From positions 1-64,000 of the forward strand of contig NZ_QCZK02000030.1 in assembly GCF_003347595.2 (NCBI RefSeq): 64,000 nucleotides of DNA, read 5' to 3'. The notes under the pieces were generated by a model. That model saw only the letters and a program-made list of their open reading frames with translations, made no database searches and was not told the origin of the DNA. The DNA comes from Botryobacter ruber (lineage in GTDB: Bacteria > Bacteroidota > Bacteroidia > Cytophagales > Hymenobacteraceae). Shown in pieces: positions 47,811 through 55,235 of the stretch. The position numbers were made by a program, and so were the translations under genes. Each line of letters starts with the position of its first letter. The first letter of the stretch is position 1.

Positions 47811-47850
47811 AACAATATTATCCCTCAGCTATGAACATAGCTATCCTGTT
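47811..47850 (-). promoter_or_regulatory. Conserved leader hairpin block, SusC 4
   Basis: Minus-strand AACAGGATAGCTATGTTC then ATAGCTGAGGGA and TAATATTGTT. AGCTATG-TT-CATAGCT forms a 7-bp stem. It matches the block at 34477-34516 with differences concentrated at the loop side and stem flank. Confidence 0.5.
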
Positions 47851-47934
47851 TTATGTAACCACACAAAGCACACTATACTATTTTTATATATTAAAGTATT
47901 TTTTTTTCTTTAGTAACAAAGAAAACAAACCACG

Positions 47935-47948
47935 AACTAATGTTTGTA
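47935..47948. promoter_or_regulatory. Operator candidate AACTAATGTTTGTA (SusC 4)
   Basis: 13 of 14 to AACTAAYRTTWGTT, about 120 bp downstream of the -7 box at 48070. Confidence 0.55.
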
Positions 47949-48069
47949 AATTGGATTACAAATTGTGAGCTTCTTTTTTAAGATAAAGTTTAAAATGATG
48001 ATTTGGTTTTCTGTGTATTCGAATTGAGTGGCAAATACAGTCCTCAAGCAGCTGCTGCTTTAGACTGTT

Positions 48070-48077
48070 CAAAAATA
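48070..48077 (-). promoter_or_regulatory. Promoter candidate, SusC/D pair 4
   Basis: Minus-strand TATTTTTG then AACAG. The upstream sequence TTTATATATGAATTTATTTT is nearly identical to that before SusC 2. It predicts a leader of about 405 nt. Confidence 0.6.
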
Positions 48078-48374
48078 AAAAATAAATTCATATATAAAAA
48101 AGTTTTTACAAATAAATTTTACTTTTTCTTTCGAACTATTTCAATCATCTACAAAAACAATAAAAAACGAAAACAAAAGAAAATCCACAGACAATTGTAA
48201 CAGGTTATAGTTGAGATGCTACTTTGGGGTTAACTTATTGAAAATTCTAAAGTGTACATGGTAACTGGCACAAATACACCTGTCCAACGACCTACTCCTG
48301 CGGATATGTTATTGCACTTGTCGTTCTGTCTCCTTATTTCACTTCTCCTACATCCATTTTGGACGCTTTTAAAC

Positions 48375-48410
48375 TTTGCTGCAGCTGCCACCACTCCCTC
48401 TGCTCCTGAT
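48375..48410 (+). repeat. Family A dispersed repeat, copy 8
   Basis: GCTGCAGCTGCCACCACTCC followed by CTCTGCTCCTG, directly beyond the terminator at 48417. This is the same order as at 35007/35052. Confidence 0.6.
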
Positions 48411-48416
48411 CTAAAA

Positions 48417-48450
48417 TAAAAAGAGGCATCCCCAGCCGGAATGCCTCTTT
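48417..48450 (-). terminator. Intrinsic terminator of the pectinesterase operon
   Basis: AAAGAGGCAT / ATGCCTCTTT stem with CCCC…CCGG centre. It is a near duplicate of the SusC/D 3 terminator at 35052. Confidence 0.78.
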
Positions 48451-48479
48451 CACCTATTTGTTAAGTTTTTGTATAAACG

Positions 48480-49985
48480 TTAATTCGACCCGAAAACAAA
48501 CTTTTTCACCACTGTCTGCCCCTTCTTATTTACGAGTCGGGCGACATAGGCACCATGCCCCATACCTGCCAGCGAAATGTTGTCTGTATTCTCAGCTTCT
48601 TTTACCAATGCCCCTGCTAAATTGTACACCGTTACATTGACCTTCTCCGAAATCAGCATGTTATTTTCTGCGAAAGAGACACGGAAAGCAGGGGCGGCGA
48701 GCTTTTTTAGGGAATTAACCGTTGGCTGTACCGTTACTTCAGGCGACGGTGCACTCTGGTTGCCACTGTTTGCTACTGCTTTTACCTGGTATGCATTTGC
48801 GATGGCCGGGTCTGCGGTGGCATCGGTGTAAGAGGGAGTTGCAGCAAAACCAATTACCGTTCCGTTGCGGCTGATCACATAGCCTTTCGCCTGGTCCACT
48901 GCCTGCCAGGAGAGTACGTACCCTGCAGCGGCAGCTAATCCCTGCGGTGCCGGAAGGCTGGACGCAATTTCCCGCGGGTTCCAGACTACGTTATCCTTCT
49001 TTAAAAAGTAATCCAGGTTGTAGTAATTGGCCACCATATCTGCTGTTAACTGGCTGCTCCAGGTTACCCGCTGGCTTACATCCAGCGGCTCTCCTTGCAG
49101 ATCCTTGCTTTGGTATTCGGCAAAGGTACCGTTCAGGTGATTATTGCCGCTCCAGGTTGACCAGCCTGCAGGGCGGATGTGGCTGCCCATTTTGGTGTTG
49201 ATGAAAACAGTGGAACCGGGCGCACCCCAAGGCCTGCCCAGGAAATAACTGGCAGCAGGAACATCCTGATTAGCTGTAAGGGTGCTGTTCAGGAACAGGA
49301 GGCCGTGGTAAAAAGGAGCGCCGTTTACCGTAGAGATTAGTTTGGTGTCGTTGTGCGCCGTAATATATTGTCCGCCCTGCACCGAATTTATAATACAGTT
49401 TTCGAACAAGGCTGTGGCATCGCCAAAAATAAAATCGGTTGCGCCCTCTATAAAGCAATCTACATTGTACTGCCGCCCTTTTTGGGCATAATAAGTATCC
49501 TGAAACCCGAGAAACCTGCAGTTCTTAAATACCTGGCGCTGCCCTGTGGTATGAATTGCTACTGCCTGCCCTACGTTTCCTGCCGTGTTCCGTATCGTCA
49601 GGTTTTCGGCATAAAAGTCGTTTCCCTGGGCCTGCAGGGTATAGGAGGAACCTGTCGTGATGTTGGTGCCCGGTTTTCCGCTGTAGTCGTTCCAGCTGAT
49701 GATCACCCCATCACGGCTTTCGCCTATCAGGCTGATATTCTGAAACGCCACATAGAGCTTTTCCTCATACACTCCATCTTTGATGTAGATAAGCGTGCGT
49801 GTAGGCTTGTCAAAAAGAACCCGGCTGATAGCATCCTGAATTCTGGTGTAATCACCGGAGCCATCTTTGGCGACTACATAATTGTATACTTGCTGTGCTT
49901 GTGCAGCAGTGGTAACAACCAGCAAAAGAGTGGCAGCTGCCAACCAGGAGGTTAGGAACTGTAATGGTTTTGAATTAGAAATCAT
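48480..49985 (-). CDS. Pectinesterase (CE8) with T9SS sorting domain
   Basis: This 501-residue exported pectin methylesterase has a signal peptide (1-30). The right-handed beta-helix catalytic domain (about 33-330) carries the CE8 signatures GDYTRIQDAI (45-52), GQAVA (Gln140), QDTYY (Asp163), DFIFG (Asp184) and GRPW (Arg251, Trp253). A fibronectin-III-like linker (about 345-420) and a C-terminal sorting domain (about 430-501, ending VVKKFVFGSN) follow. It removes methyl esters from homogalacturonan so that pectate lyases can cut. Its ATG overlaps the upstream lyase fusion by 4 bp, so the esterase and lyase are translationally coupled. Confidence 0.93.
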   Translation of the reverse strand: MISNSKPLQFLTSWLAAATLLLVVTTAAQAQQVYNYVVAKDGSGDYTRIQDAISRVLFDKPTRTLIYIKDGVYEEKLYVAFQNISLIGESRDGVIISWNDYSGKPGTNITTGSSYTLQAQGNDFYAENLTIRNTAGNVGQAVAIHTTGQRQVFKNCRFLGFQDTYYAQKGRQYNVDCFIEGATDFIFGDATALFENCIINSVQGGQYITAHNDTKLISTVNGAPFYHGLLFLNSTLTANQDVPAASYFLGRPWGAPGSTVFINTKMGSHIRPAGWSTWSGNNHLNGTFAEYQSKDLQGEPLDVSQRVTWSSQLTADMVANYYNLDYFLKKDNVVWNPREIASSLPAPQGLAAAAGYVLSWQAVDQAKGYVISRNGTVIGFAATPSYTDATADPAIANAYQVKAVANSGNQSAPSPEVTVQPTVNSLKKLAAPAFRVSFAENNMLISEKVNVTVYNLAGALVKEAENTDNISLAGMGHGAYVARLVNKKGQTVVKKFVFGSN

Positions 49986-52900
49986 TGTTTAATAAGTTTA
50001 CGTTCTACTGTTTGGCCGTTTCTGAAAACAGCCTTCATGATATAAAATCCGGAAGTCAGGTGACTGATGGAGCAGAAACCTTCCTGCCCTGCCTCGATAT
50101 TGCTTTTAGCAACTACTAACCTGCCGCTCAAATCATACAGTTCCACTTTCTGTATTATTTCTGTGCTGCTGAAATAAATTTTATCGGCAGCAGGATTCGG
50201 GTAAGCGATAAAAGCAGCGGCAGCATACGGTTCGGCAATACCTGTCACGCCCTGCGCTACAAGGCTGTTCAGGTAGATTTCCAGGTTCGAGTAGCCACCC
50301 GCTCCAATAGCCCTTGCATCAGACGCCAGGTACTTGTTCAACCCGTTTGCTTCTTCCCAGTCATCCGGAAGGCCGTCATTGTCGGTATCGGTTGGAGGCG
50401 TTGCACTGTTCAGTGTTGGCCAGCCGCCTACTTCTGACGGCGAATCGATAATGCCTCTGCCAGTAACGGCACGGTCACCTTTTGCTTCGGCAACAATTCG
50501 GGTATCCACGGCATCGCGCTTTGGCAGAACAGCACCGGCTTTCTCCAGCACCAGCCTGTAGGCTTCCTGTGCCGTTTGCGTCTCTACCGGTTCCACCGGA
50601 AACCAGTACGGGTGCCTGATGTTGTCGGCACCGTTTACCCTGCTGGCGTCTACGCCCAGCCAGTTAGCAACATTCATTCCGCCGGTTATGCCTTCCATAT
50701 AGTTACCGGCAAAATACCACTCGCCATAGCCAGCGGCTGTATTTCCTTCGGTCACATAAGACGGTGCTGCAAAAAGCAGCTGGCTCGGTGTGGCAGGTCC
50801 CGGTTTATAGTAGTTGTTGATGAAATTAACTTTCATCTCACCGCCGCGAATTTCTTCTTCGCCTCCGTACACGGCTCCTCTGCTGCCCCAGTTAAAGATA
50901 ACGTTGTTCCGGAAATCCACGAGGGCGATAGTATCGTTGGAGCGGCTGCCGTTGATGCGGGGCGAGCGGCTCTGGTTGTGGGCAATCAGGTTGTGGTGGT
51001 ACGAAGCATATTGTCCGCCCCACTGTGAGCCGTAGCTGCGCGCGCCTTTGCTATGCCCGGCATTGTATAGTCCCTCGCTCAGGATACTCCACTGCACGGT
51101 GGTGAATTTGTTATCGTACATGCCCATGTTTTCTTCCACCGCCCAACTCATAGAGCAGTGGTCTACAATAATATTGCGGGCGTTTTCGATGTTCAGGCCG
51201 GTCGTCTGCGTGCCCAGGCTGTTGCCCGGACGAAACCGGAGATAGCGGATAATCAGGTTGCTGCCAGACAACTTGATGCCTTCGTTTTTTATAGCGATAC
51301 CATCGCCGGGAGCACTCTGGCCCGCGATGGTCATGTTAGACCTGCCAGATTTAAGCTCTCCGGCCAGTTCGATATTGCCGGAAACTTTGAAAATAATAGT
51401 TATCGGGTCGGTGCCGAGCGAATTAAGTGCCGCCCGCAGACTGCCTGTGCCGCTGTCGTTCAGGTTGGTTACTTCCACTACCCTACCCCCACGGCCGCCT
51501 GTGGCATATTTACCGTAACCTTCAGCGCCCGGAAAGGCAATTGGCTCCCCAGCTGCCGGTACATCCTCGTCATCCGTCGGGGTTCCAAGCACGGTAAGGG
51601 TTAATGTGCCATACATAAAGCTGTTTTCTTCAGCAGCTGCCGTTACGGTTACCTCACCTGGTGCTACAGCCGTAAGCAGGCCGTCGGCTGAAATGGAGGC
51701 CCGGTTGCTGTTGTTCACGCTCCAGTTCACATTCGGGTTGTCCGGATTCTGGGGGGTGAGCTGTGTGGAAAGTTGCAGGGTTTCACCGGGATTCAGGCTG
51801 GTGCGCCCTGCTGCAGGCACTACGGTAATGGAGGTAATGTTTGCCTGGTTCATGATCGTAACATCCAGTGAGCCCGTTACACCAGAACCATCGTTGGCAG
51901 AAGCAGTCACGGTCACTACGCCGCTGGCTTTCGCTACTAAGTCGCCATTCTGATCGATGGTGGCCAGTTGATCGTCGCTGATGCTCCAGGTTACGCTGCG
52001 GTTAGCGGCATTGCCGGGCAACACGGTAGCCACCATTTGCAGGTATCCGCCTTTCACGGTAATGCTGGACTTGCCTCCCTGCCCGGACACAATGATACGG
52101 TTAACCAGGATTTCAGCAGGATTATCCGGATCCACATCTCCCCAGCCTGACCAGCGCGGATCCCCGATTGGCCCTCCGTTGGTGCCTGCCGTTAGCAAAG
52201 ATGATGATTCAGGTATGGTGAAGTCGCCAAAATCAGGGCCTGCAAAGCCAGGATCAGTAGCAATGGTATTGCTGACCAGGACATTCTGCAGCGCCGCATC
52301 TACCTGCGCCAGGTTATGGACTCCATTATCCTTGGTTGATTCGAAATTGTGGAACACATTGTTTTCAAAAGTAAACAAGCCGGCACTCTGGTTTATGCGG
52401 AAAGGACGAGCCGTGGCAGGATCGATCAAGGTGCTGACGATGTTGTTGGTAAACATCAGGTTCACCTGCCCGTCGGTAGGGTCGTTTACCTGTATCAGGG
52501 CATCGGCTCCGTTTATTCCGTTTGCTACCTTGTAAATGGTGTTCCGGTTGATGATGATTTGCTGTGGATACTGCGCAGGTCGTTCAGGCTTGGAATAATA
52601 AGGGTTCTTCAGAAATCCGCCTATGTTGTAAAAAGTTGAATTCGTAATTTCGATCTTGTCGGTTGCATTAATCCTGGGGTCCAGTACCCAACCCGAGAAG
52701 TCGGACCACACCACGTTGTTGATTTTAATTAACTGGTAATGCAGCCCCTGATCATAGAACAACTCAATGCCGTTGCTGAATCCGGAAGCTTCCACATTTT
52801 CGAATTTGATGATACTGTTGGCAAAAGTGCCGTTTTCAAAGCCCCTGCCAAAGCTCAACAGCATCGACCGCTGCTGTTTTCCATCCTCATCCAGCGTTAG

Positions 52901-53263
52901 CCCCTTTGCCCGGAACCCGATAAAGGTCATGCTCAGGTTATTTGCCCTGGGCCTGAACCCGCTTACAGTTCCATAAAAGGTTACCAAGGGGCGGATTGCC
53001 AGTGTCGGATCGGCTTTTATGGCGATGTTCTGCTTTATCTCAATCGTGCCCTTCACCAGATACTCACCCTCACTTACCAGCAGGATGGTATCGCCGGGTA
53101 CCCAGTTGGCTGTATTTTCTATAAAGGTTTTTAAAGCATTTTCTTCGGAATTGGTAACGCGATGCGTTTGCTGCGCTTTCACACTCAGCGTTACCAGGGC
53201 AAATAAAAAGGTAAAAATAAAAAAGCGCTTACTTGCAAAGTAGGAGTGCTTCATAAATATCAA
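49982..53263 (-). CDS. Modular beta-helix / Big2 x2 / pectate lyase (PL1-like) fusion, T9SS-sorted
   Basis: This 1093-residue secreted protein has a signal peptide (about 1-30) and an N-terminal beta-helix module of DUF4957/DUF5123 type (about 31-390; THRVTNSEENALKTFIENTANWVPGD). Two Big2-like Ig domains follow (about 395-475, 478-565), then a PL1-type pectate lyase (about 574-940) starting IAFPGAEGYGKYATGGRGG, with VDHCSMSWAVEENMGMYDN, SQWGGQYASYHHNLIAHNQ and SRSPRINGSRSND (candidate catalytic Arg in RSPR). A calcium-type DTDNDGLPDDWEE motif (about 958) and the sorting domain (about 1018-1093, YPNPAADKIYF) close it. The N-module resembles the units of the protein at 55236. The N-module is probably a pectin-binding or second catalytic helix (inference). 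Confidence 0.85.
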   Translation of the reverse strand: MIFMKHSYFASKRFFIFTFLFALVTLSVKAQQTHRVTNSEENALKTFIENTANWVPGDTILLVSEGEYLVKGTIEIKQNIAIKADPTLAIRPLVTFYGTVSGFRPRANNLSMTFIGFRAKGLTLDEDGKQQRSMLLSFGRGFENGTFANSIIKFENVEASGFSNGIELFYDQGLHYQLIKINNVVWSDFSGWVLDPRINATDKIEITNSTFYNIGGFLKNPYYSKPERPAQYPQQIIINRNTIYKVANGINGADALIQVNDPTDGQVNLMFTNNIVSTLIDPATARPFRINQSAGLFTFENNVFHNFESTKDNGVHNLAQVDAALQNVLVSNTIATDPGFAGPDFGDFTIPESSSLLTAGTNGGPIGDPRWSGWGDVDPDNPAEILVNRIIVSGQGGKSSITVKGGYLQMVATVLPGNAANRSVTWSISDDQLATIDQNGDLVAKASGVVTVTASANDGSGVTGSLDVTIMNQANITSITVVPAAGRTSLNPGETLQLSTQLTPQNPDNPNVNWSVNNSNRASISADGLLTAVAPGEVTVTAAAEENSFMYGTLTLTVLGTPTDDEDVPAAGEPIAFPGAEGYGKYATGGRGGRVVEVTNLNDSGTGSLRAALNSLGTDPITIIFKVSGNIELAGELKSGRSNMTIAGQSAPGDGIAIKNEGIKLSGSNLIIRYLRFRPGNSLGTQTTGLNIENARNIIVDHCSMSWAVEENMGMYDNKFTTVQWSILSEGLYNAGHSKGARSYGSQWGGQYASYHHNLIAHNQSRSPRINGSRSNDTIALVDFRNNVIFNWGSRGAVYGGEEEIRGGEMKVNFINNYYKPGPATPSQLLFAAPSYVTEGNTAAGYGEWYFAGNYMEGITGGMNVANWLGVDASRVNGADNIRHPYWFPVEPVETQTAQEAYRLVLEKAGAVLPKRDAVDTRIVAEAKGDRAVTGRGIIDSPSEVGGWPTLNSATPPTDTDNDGLPDDWEEANGLNKYLASDARAIGAGGYSNLEIYLNSLVAQGVTGIAEPYAAAAFIAYPNPAADKIYFSSTEIIQKVELYDLSGRLVVAKSNIEAGQEGFCSISHLTSGFYIMKAVFRNGQTVERKLIKQ

Positions 53264-53331
53264 GACTACACTGTTTAAATCTAATACAAAACCAAAATGC
53301 TAATCCAACGCTGGCAGAAAAAGCAGTTATC

Positions 53332-53370
53332 CAGCAGCAGAAGAAATGGTGACTGCTGCAGCAGACTTTT
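53332..53370 (-). repeat. Family A-like repeat, copy 9 (degenerate)
   Basis: GTGACTGCTGCAGCAGACTT shares the inner part of the family A left arm (GTGACTGCAGCAGCAGA). It lies past the pectate lyase terminator. Confidence 0.4.
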
Positions 53371-53402
53371 TAGTTCTTTACCCAAGGGATTATAAAAGCT
53401 CA

Positions 53403-53435
53403 TAACCCACACCGGTTTTGATGCCGATGTGGGTT
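53403..53435 (-). terminator. Intrinsic terminator of the second pectate lyase
   Basis: TAACCCACA-CCGG / CCGA-TGTGGGTTA stem. It lies 20 bp past the stop of the gene at 53455. Confidence 0.7.
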
Positions 53436-53454
53436 ACAAATTTTAAACTGGAAA

Positions 53455-55146
53455 TTATTGTTTGATCAGTTTATGGTCGGCGGTGTGGCCATTCCGGAAG
53501 AAAGTTCTTAAGATATAGAAGCCGCCTTTCAGCTGGCTGACCTGCAGGAAGTCTTTTTCAGGACGAACATCGCTTTTTTCTACCAACACTTTACCACTCA
53601 GATCGTACAGCGCTACTTTGGCAATTTTTTCGGTGCTGCTGAAGAATACTTTATCGGTAACCGGATTAGGGTAAACGACAAAATCATTTGCTGCAACCTC
53701 ATCGCCGATGGCTGTTACACCAGAAGGAACGATGCTGTTCAGGTAGCGTTCCAGTGGCGTGTACCCATCCGTTCCGATTACTTTTGCATCTTCGGCATTG
53801 TTCGGGTCCAGGTTATTTGTTGTTTCCCAGGTATCCGGAATGCCATCTTTGTCGGTATCTACAGGAGCAGCCGCACTTTGCAACGTTGGCCATCCTCCTA
53901 CGGCTGTTGGACTATCGATAATACCATTGCCTTTTGTACCTGTTCCTACAGCTGTTCCTGTACGGACTTCATTTACAATTCTGGTATCTACGGCATCGCG
54001 TTTAGGTAAAATAGCGCCAGCATTTTCCAGCACCAGGTTAAATGCTTCCTGTGCAGTTTGGGTCTGAACTCCTTCATAGGCGAACTCGCTGTTGCTCCGG
54101 ATGTTAGCTACTCCGCCAACGCGGTCTGTATCCACCCCAAGCCAGTTGTCTTCGTTCATGCCGCCGGTAACACCATGCATGTAGTTGCCTGAGAAGTACC
54201 ACTTGCCATAACCATAAGCCGTATTACCCTCTGTTACATAAGATGGAGCAGCAAAGATATGCGTACCGGCTGTAGCGGGCCCCGGTTTGTAGTAGTTATT
54301 TACAACATTAGTGAAGTTGCCTGCCTTGTTCTGACCAGGGTTTTGGGGATCTTCCCACCAGATTTCGTTTTCTCCACCATATACAGCGCCTCTGCTACCC
54401 CAGTTGTAGATAACATTGTTGCGGAAGTCCACCAGTGCAACAGTATCGTTGGAGCGGCTGCCATTGATGCGTGGAGAGCGGCTGTTCTGATGTGCGATCA
54501 GGTTATGGTGGTAAGAGGCATACTGACCGCCCCACTGAGAGCCATAGCCACGAGCGCCTTTGCCGTGTCCGGCGTTATAAAGCCCCTCGCTGATAATGCT
54601 CCATTGTACAGTGGTATATTTATTGTCGTACATGCCCATTGTTTCTTCAACAGCCCAACTAAAGGAGCAGTGGTCGACAATGATATTTTTAGAGTTCTCT
54701 ATATTCAGGGGAGTGGTCGCAGCACCTGCAGCTCCCGGGCGGAAGCGGACATAGCGAATAATGATATTTTCGCCTGAGAGGAAAACAGACGCATTTTTGA
54801 TGCAAATGCCATCTCCAGGAGCGGTCTGGCCGGCAATTGTTAAGTTAGATCTTTTAACTTTGATATCAGTAGACAACTCTATATTCCCCGAAACACGGAA
54901 AACAATTGTAAGAGGCTCGTCGCCCGGTGTCTCTAGTGCGGCACGCAAGGTTCCGGTTCTTGTCCTGCCATAGAGGTCCCGGTCCCTCAGGTCCGTTACT
55001 TCCACTACCTTACCACCACGGCCACCCGAAGCAAATCTGCCATATCCTTCGGCACCTGGAAAAGCCAACTGTCTTTCCTGACCTAGTAAAGTTGTGCTCA
55101 CAAAGCATAAGACTATGAAAACACTACTTGTAAATGATTTAAGCAT
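53455..55146 (-). CDS. Pectate lyase (PL1-like), T9SS-sorted
   Basis: This 563-residue secreted lyase has a signal peptide (about 1-22), then LAFPGAEGYGRFASGGRGGKVVEVTDLRDRD, VDHCSFSWAVEETMGMYDN, GSQWGGQYASYHHNLIAHQNSRSPRINGSRSND, WGSRGAVYGGENEIWW and DTDKDGIPDTWE. It ends in a T9SS domain (VYPNPVTDKVFFSSTEKIAKVALYDLSGK … HKLIKQ). It cleaves de-esterified homogalacturonan by beta-elimination. The catalytic part is very similar to the lyase half of the fusion at 49982, including whole shared phrases, so one was copied from the other. The fusion has the extra N-terminal modules. Confidence 0.92.
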   Translation of the reverse strand: MLKSFTSSVFIVLCFVSTTLLGQERQLAFPGAEGYGRFASGGRGGKVVEVTDLRDRDLYGRTRTGTLRAALETPGDEPLTIVFRVSGNIELSTDIKVKRSNLTIAGQTAPGDGICIKNASVFLSGENIIIRYVRFRPGAAGAATTPLNIENSKNIIVDHCSFSWAVEETMGMYDNKYTTVQWSIISEGLYNAGHGKGARGYGSQWGGQYASYHHNLIAHQNSRSPRINGSRSNDTVALVDFRNNVIYNWGSRGAVYGGENEIWWEDPQNPGQNKAGNFTNVVNNYYKPGPATAGTHIFAAPSYVTEGNTAYGYGKWYFSGNYMHGVTGGMNEDNWLGVDTDRVGGVANIRSNSEFAYEGVQTQTAQEAFNLVLENAGAILPKRDAVDTRIVNEVRTGTAVGTGTKGNGIIDSPTAVGGWPTLQSAAAPVDTDKDGIPDTWETTNNLDPNNAEDAKVIGTDGYTPLERYLNSIVPSGVTAIGDEVAANDFVVYPNPVTDKVFFSSTEKIAKVALYDLSGKVLVEKSDVRPEKDFLQVSQLKGGFYILRTFFRNGHTADHKLIKQ

Positions 55147-55175
55147 ATTTTCGTTTAATTATTATAACCATAAAA

Positions 55176-55213
55176 ACTCAGTGCTACCGGATAAACAACC
55201 GGCAACACTGAGT
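55176..55213 (-). terminator. Intrinsic terminator of the three-unit beta-helix gene
   Basis: ACTCAGTG-CTA-CCGG / CCGG-CAA-CACTGAGT stem followed by T on the minus strand. It lies between the genes at 55236 and 53455. Confidence 0.78.
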
Positions 55214-55235
55214 TAGTTTCATTGGATTTTTAATG

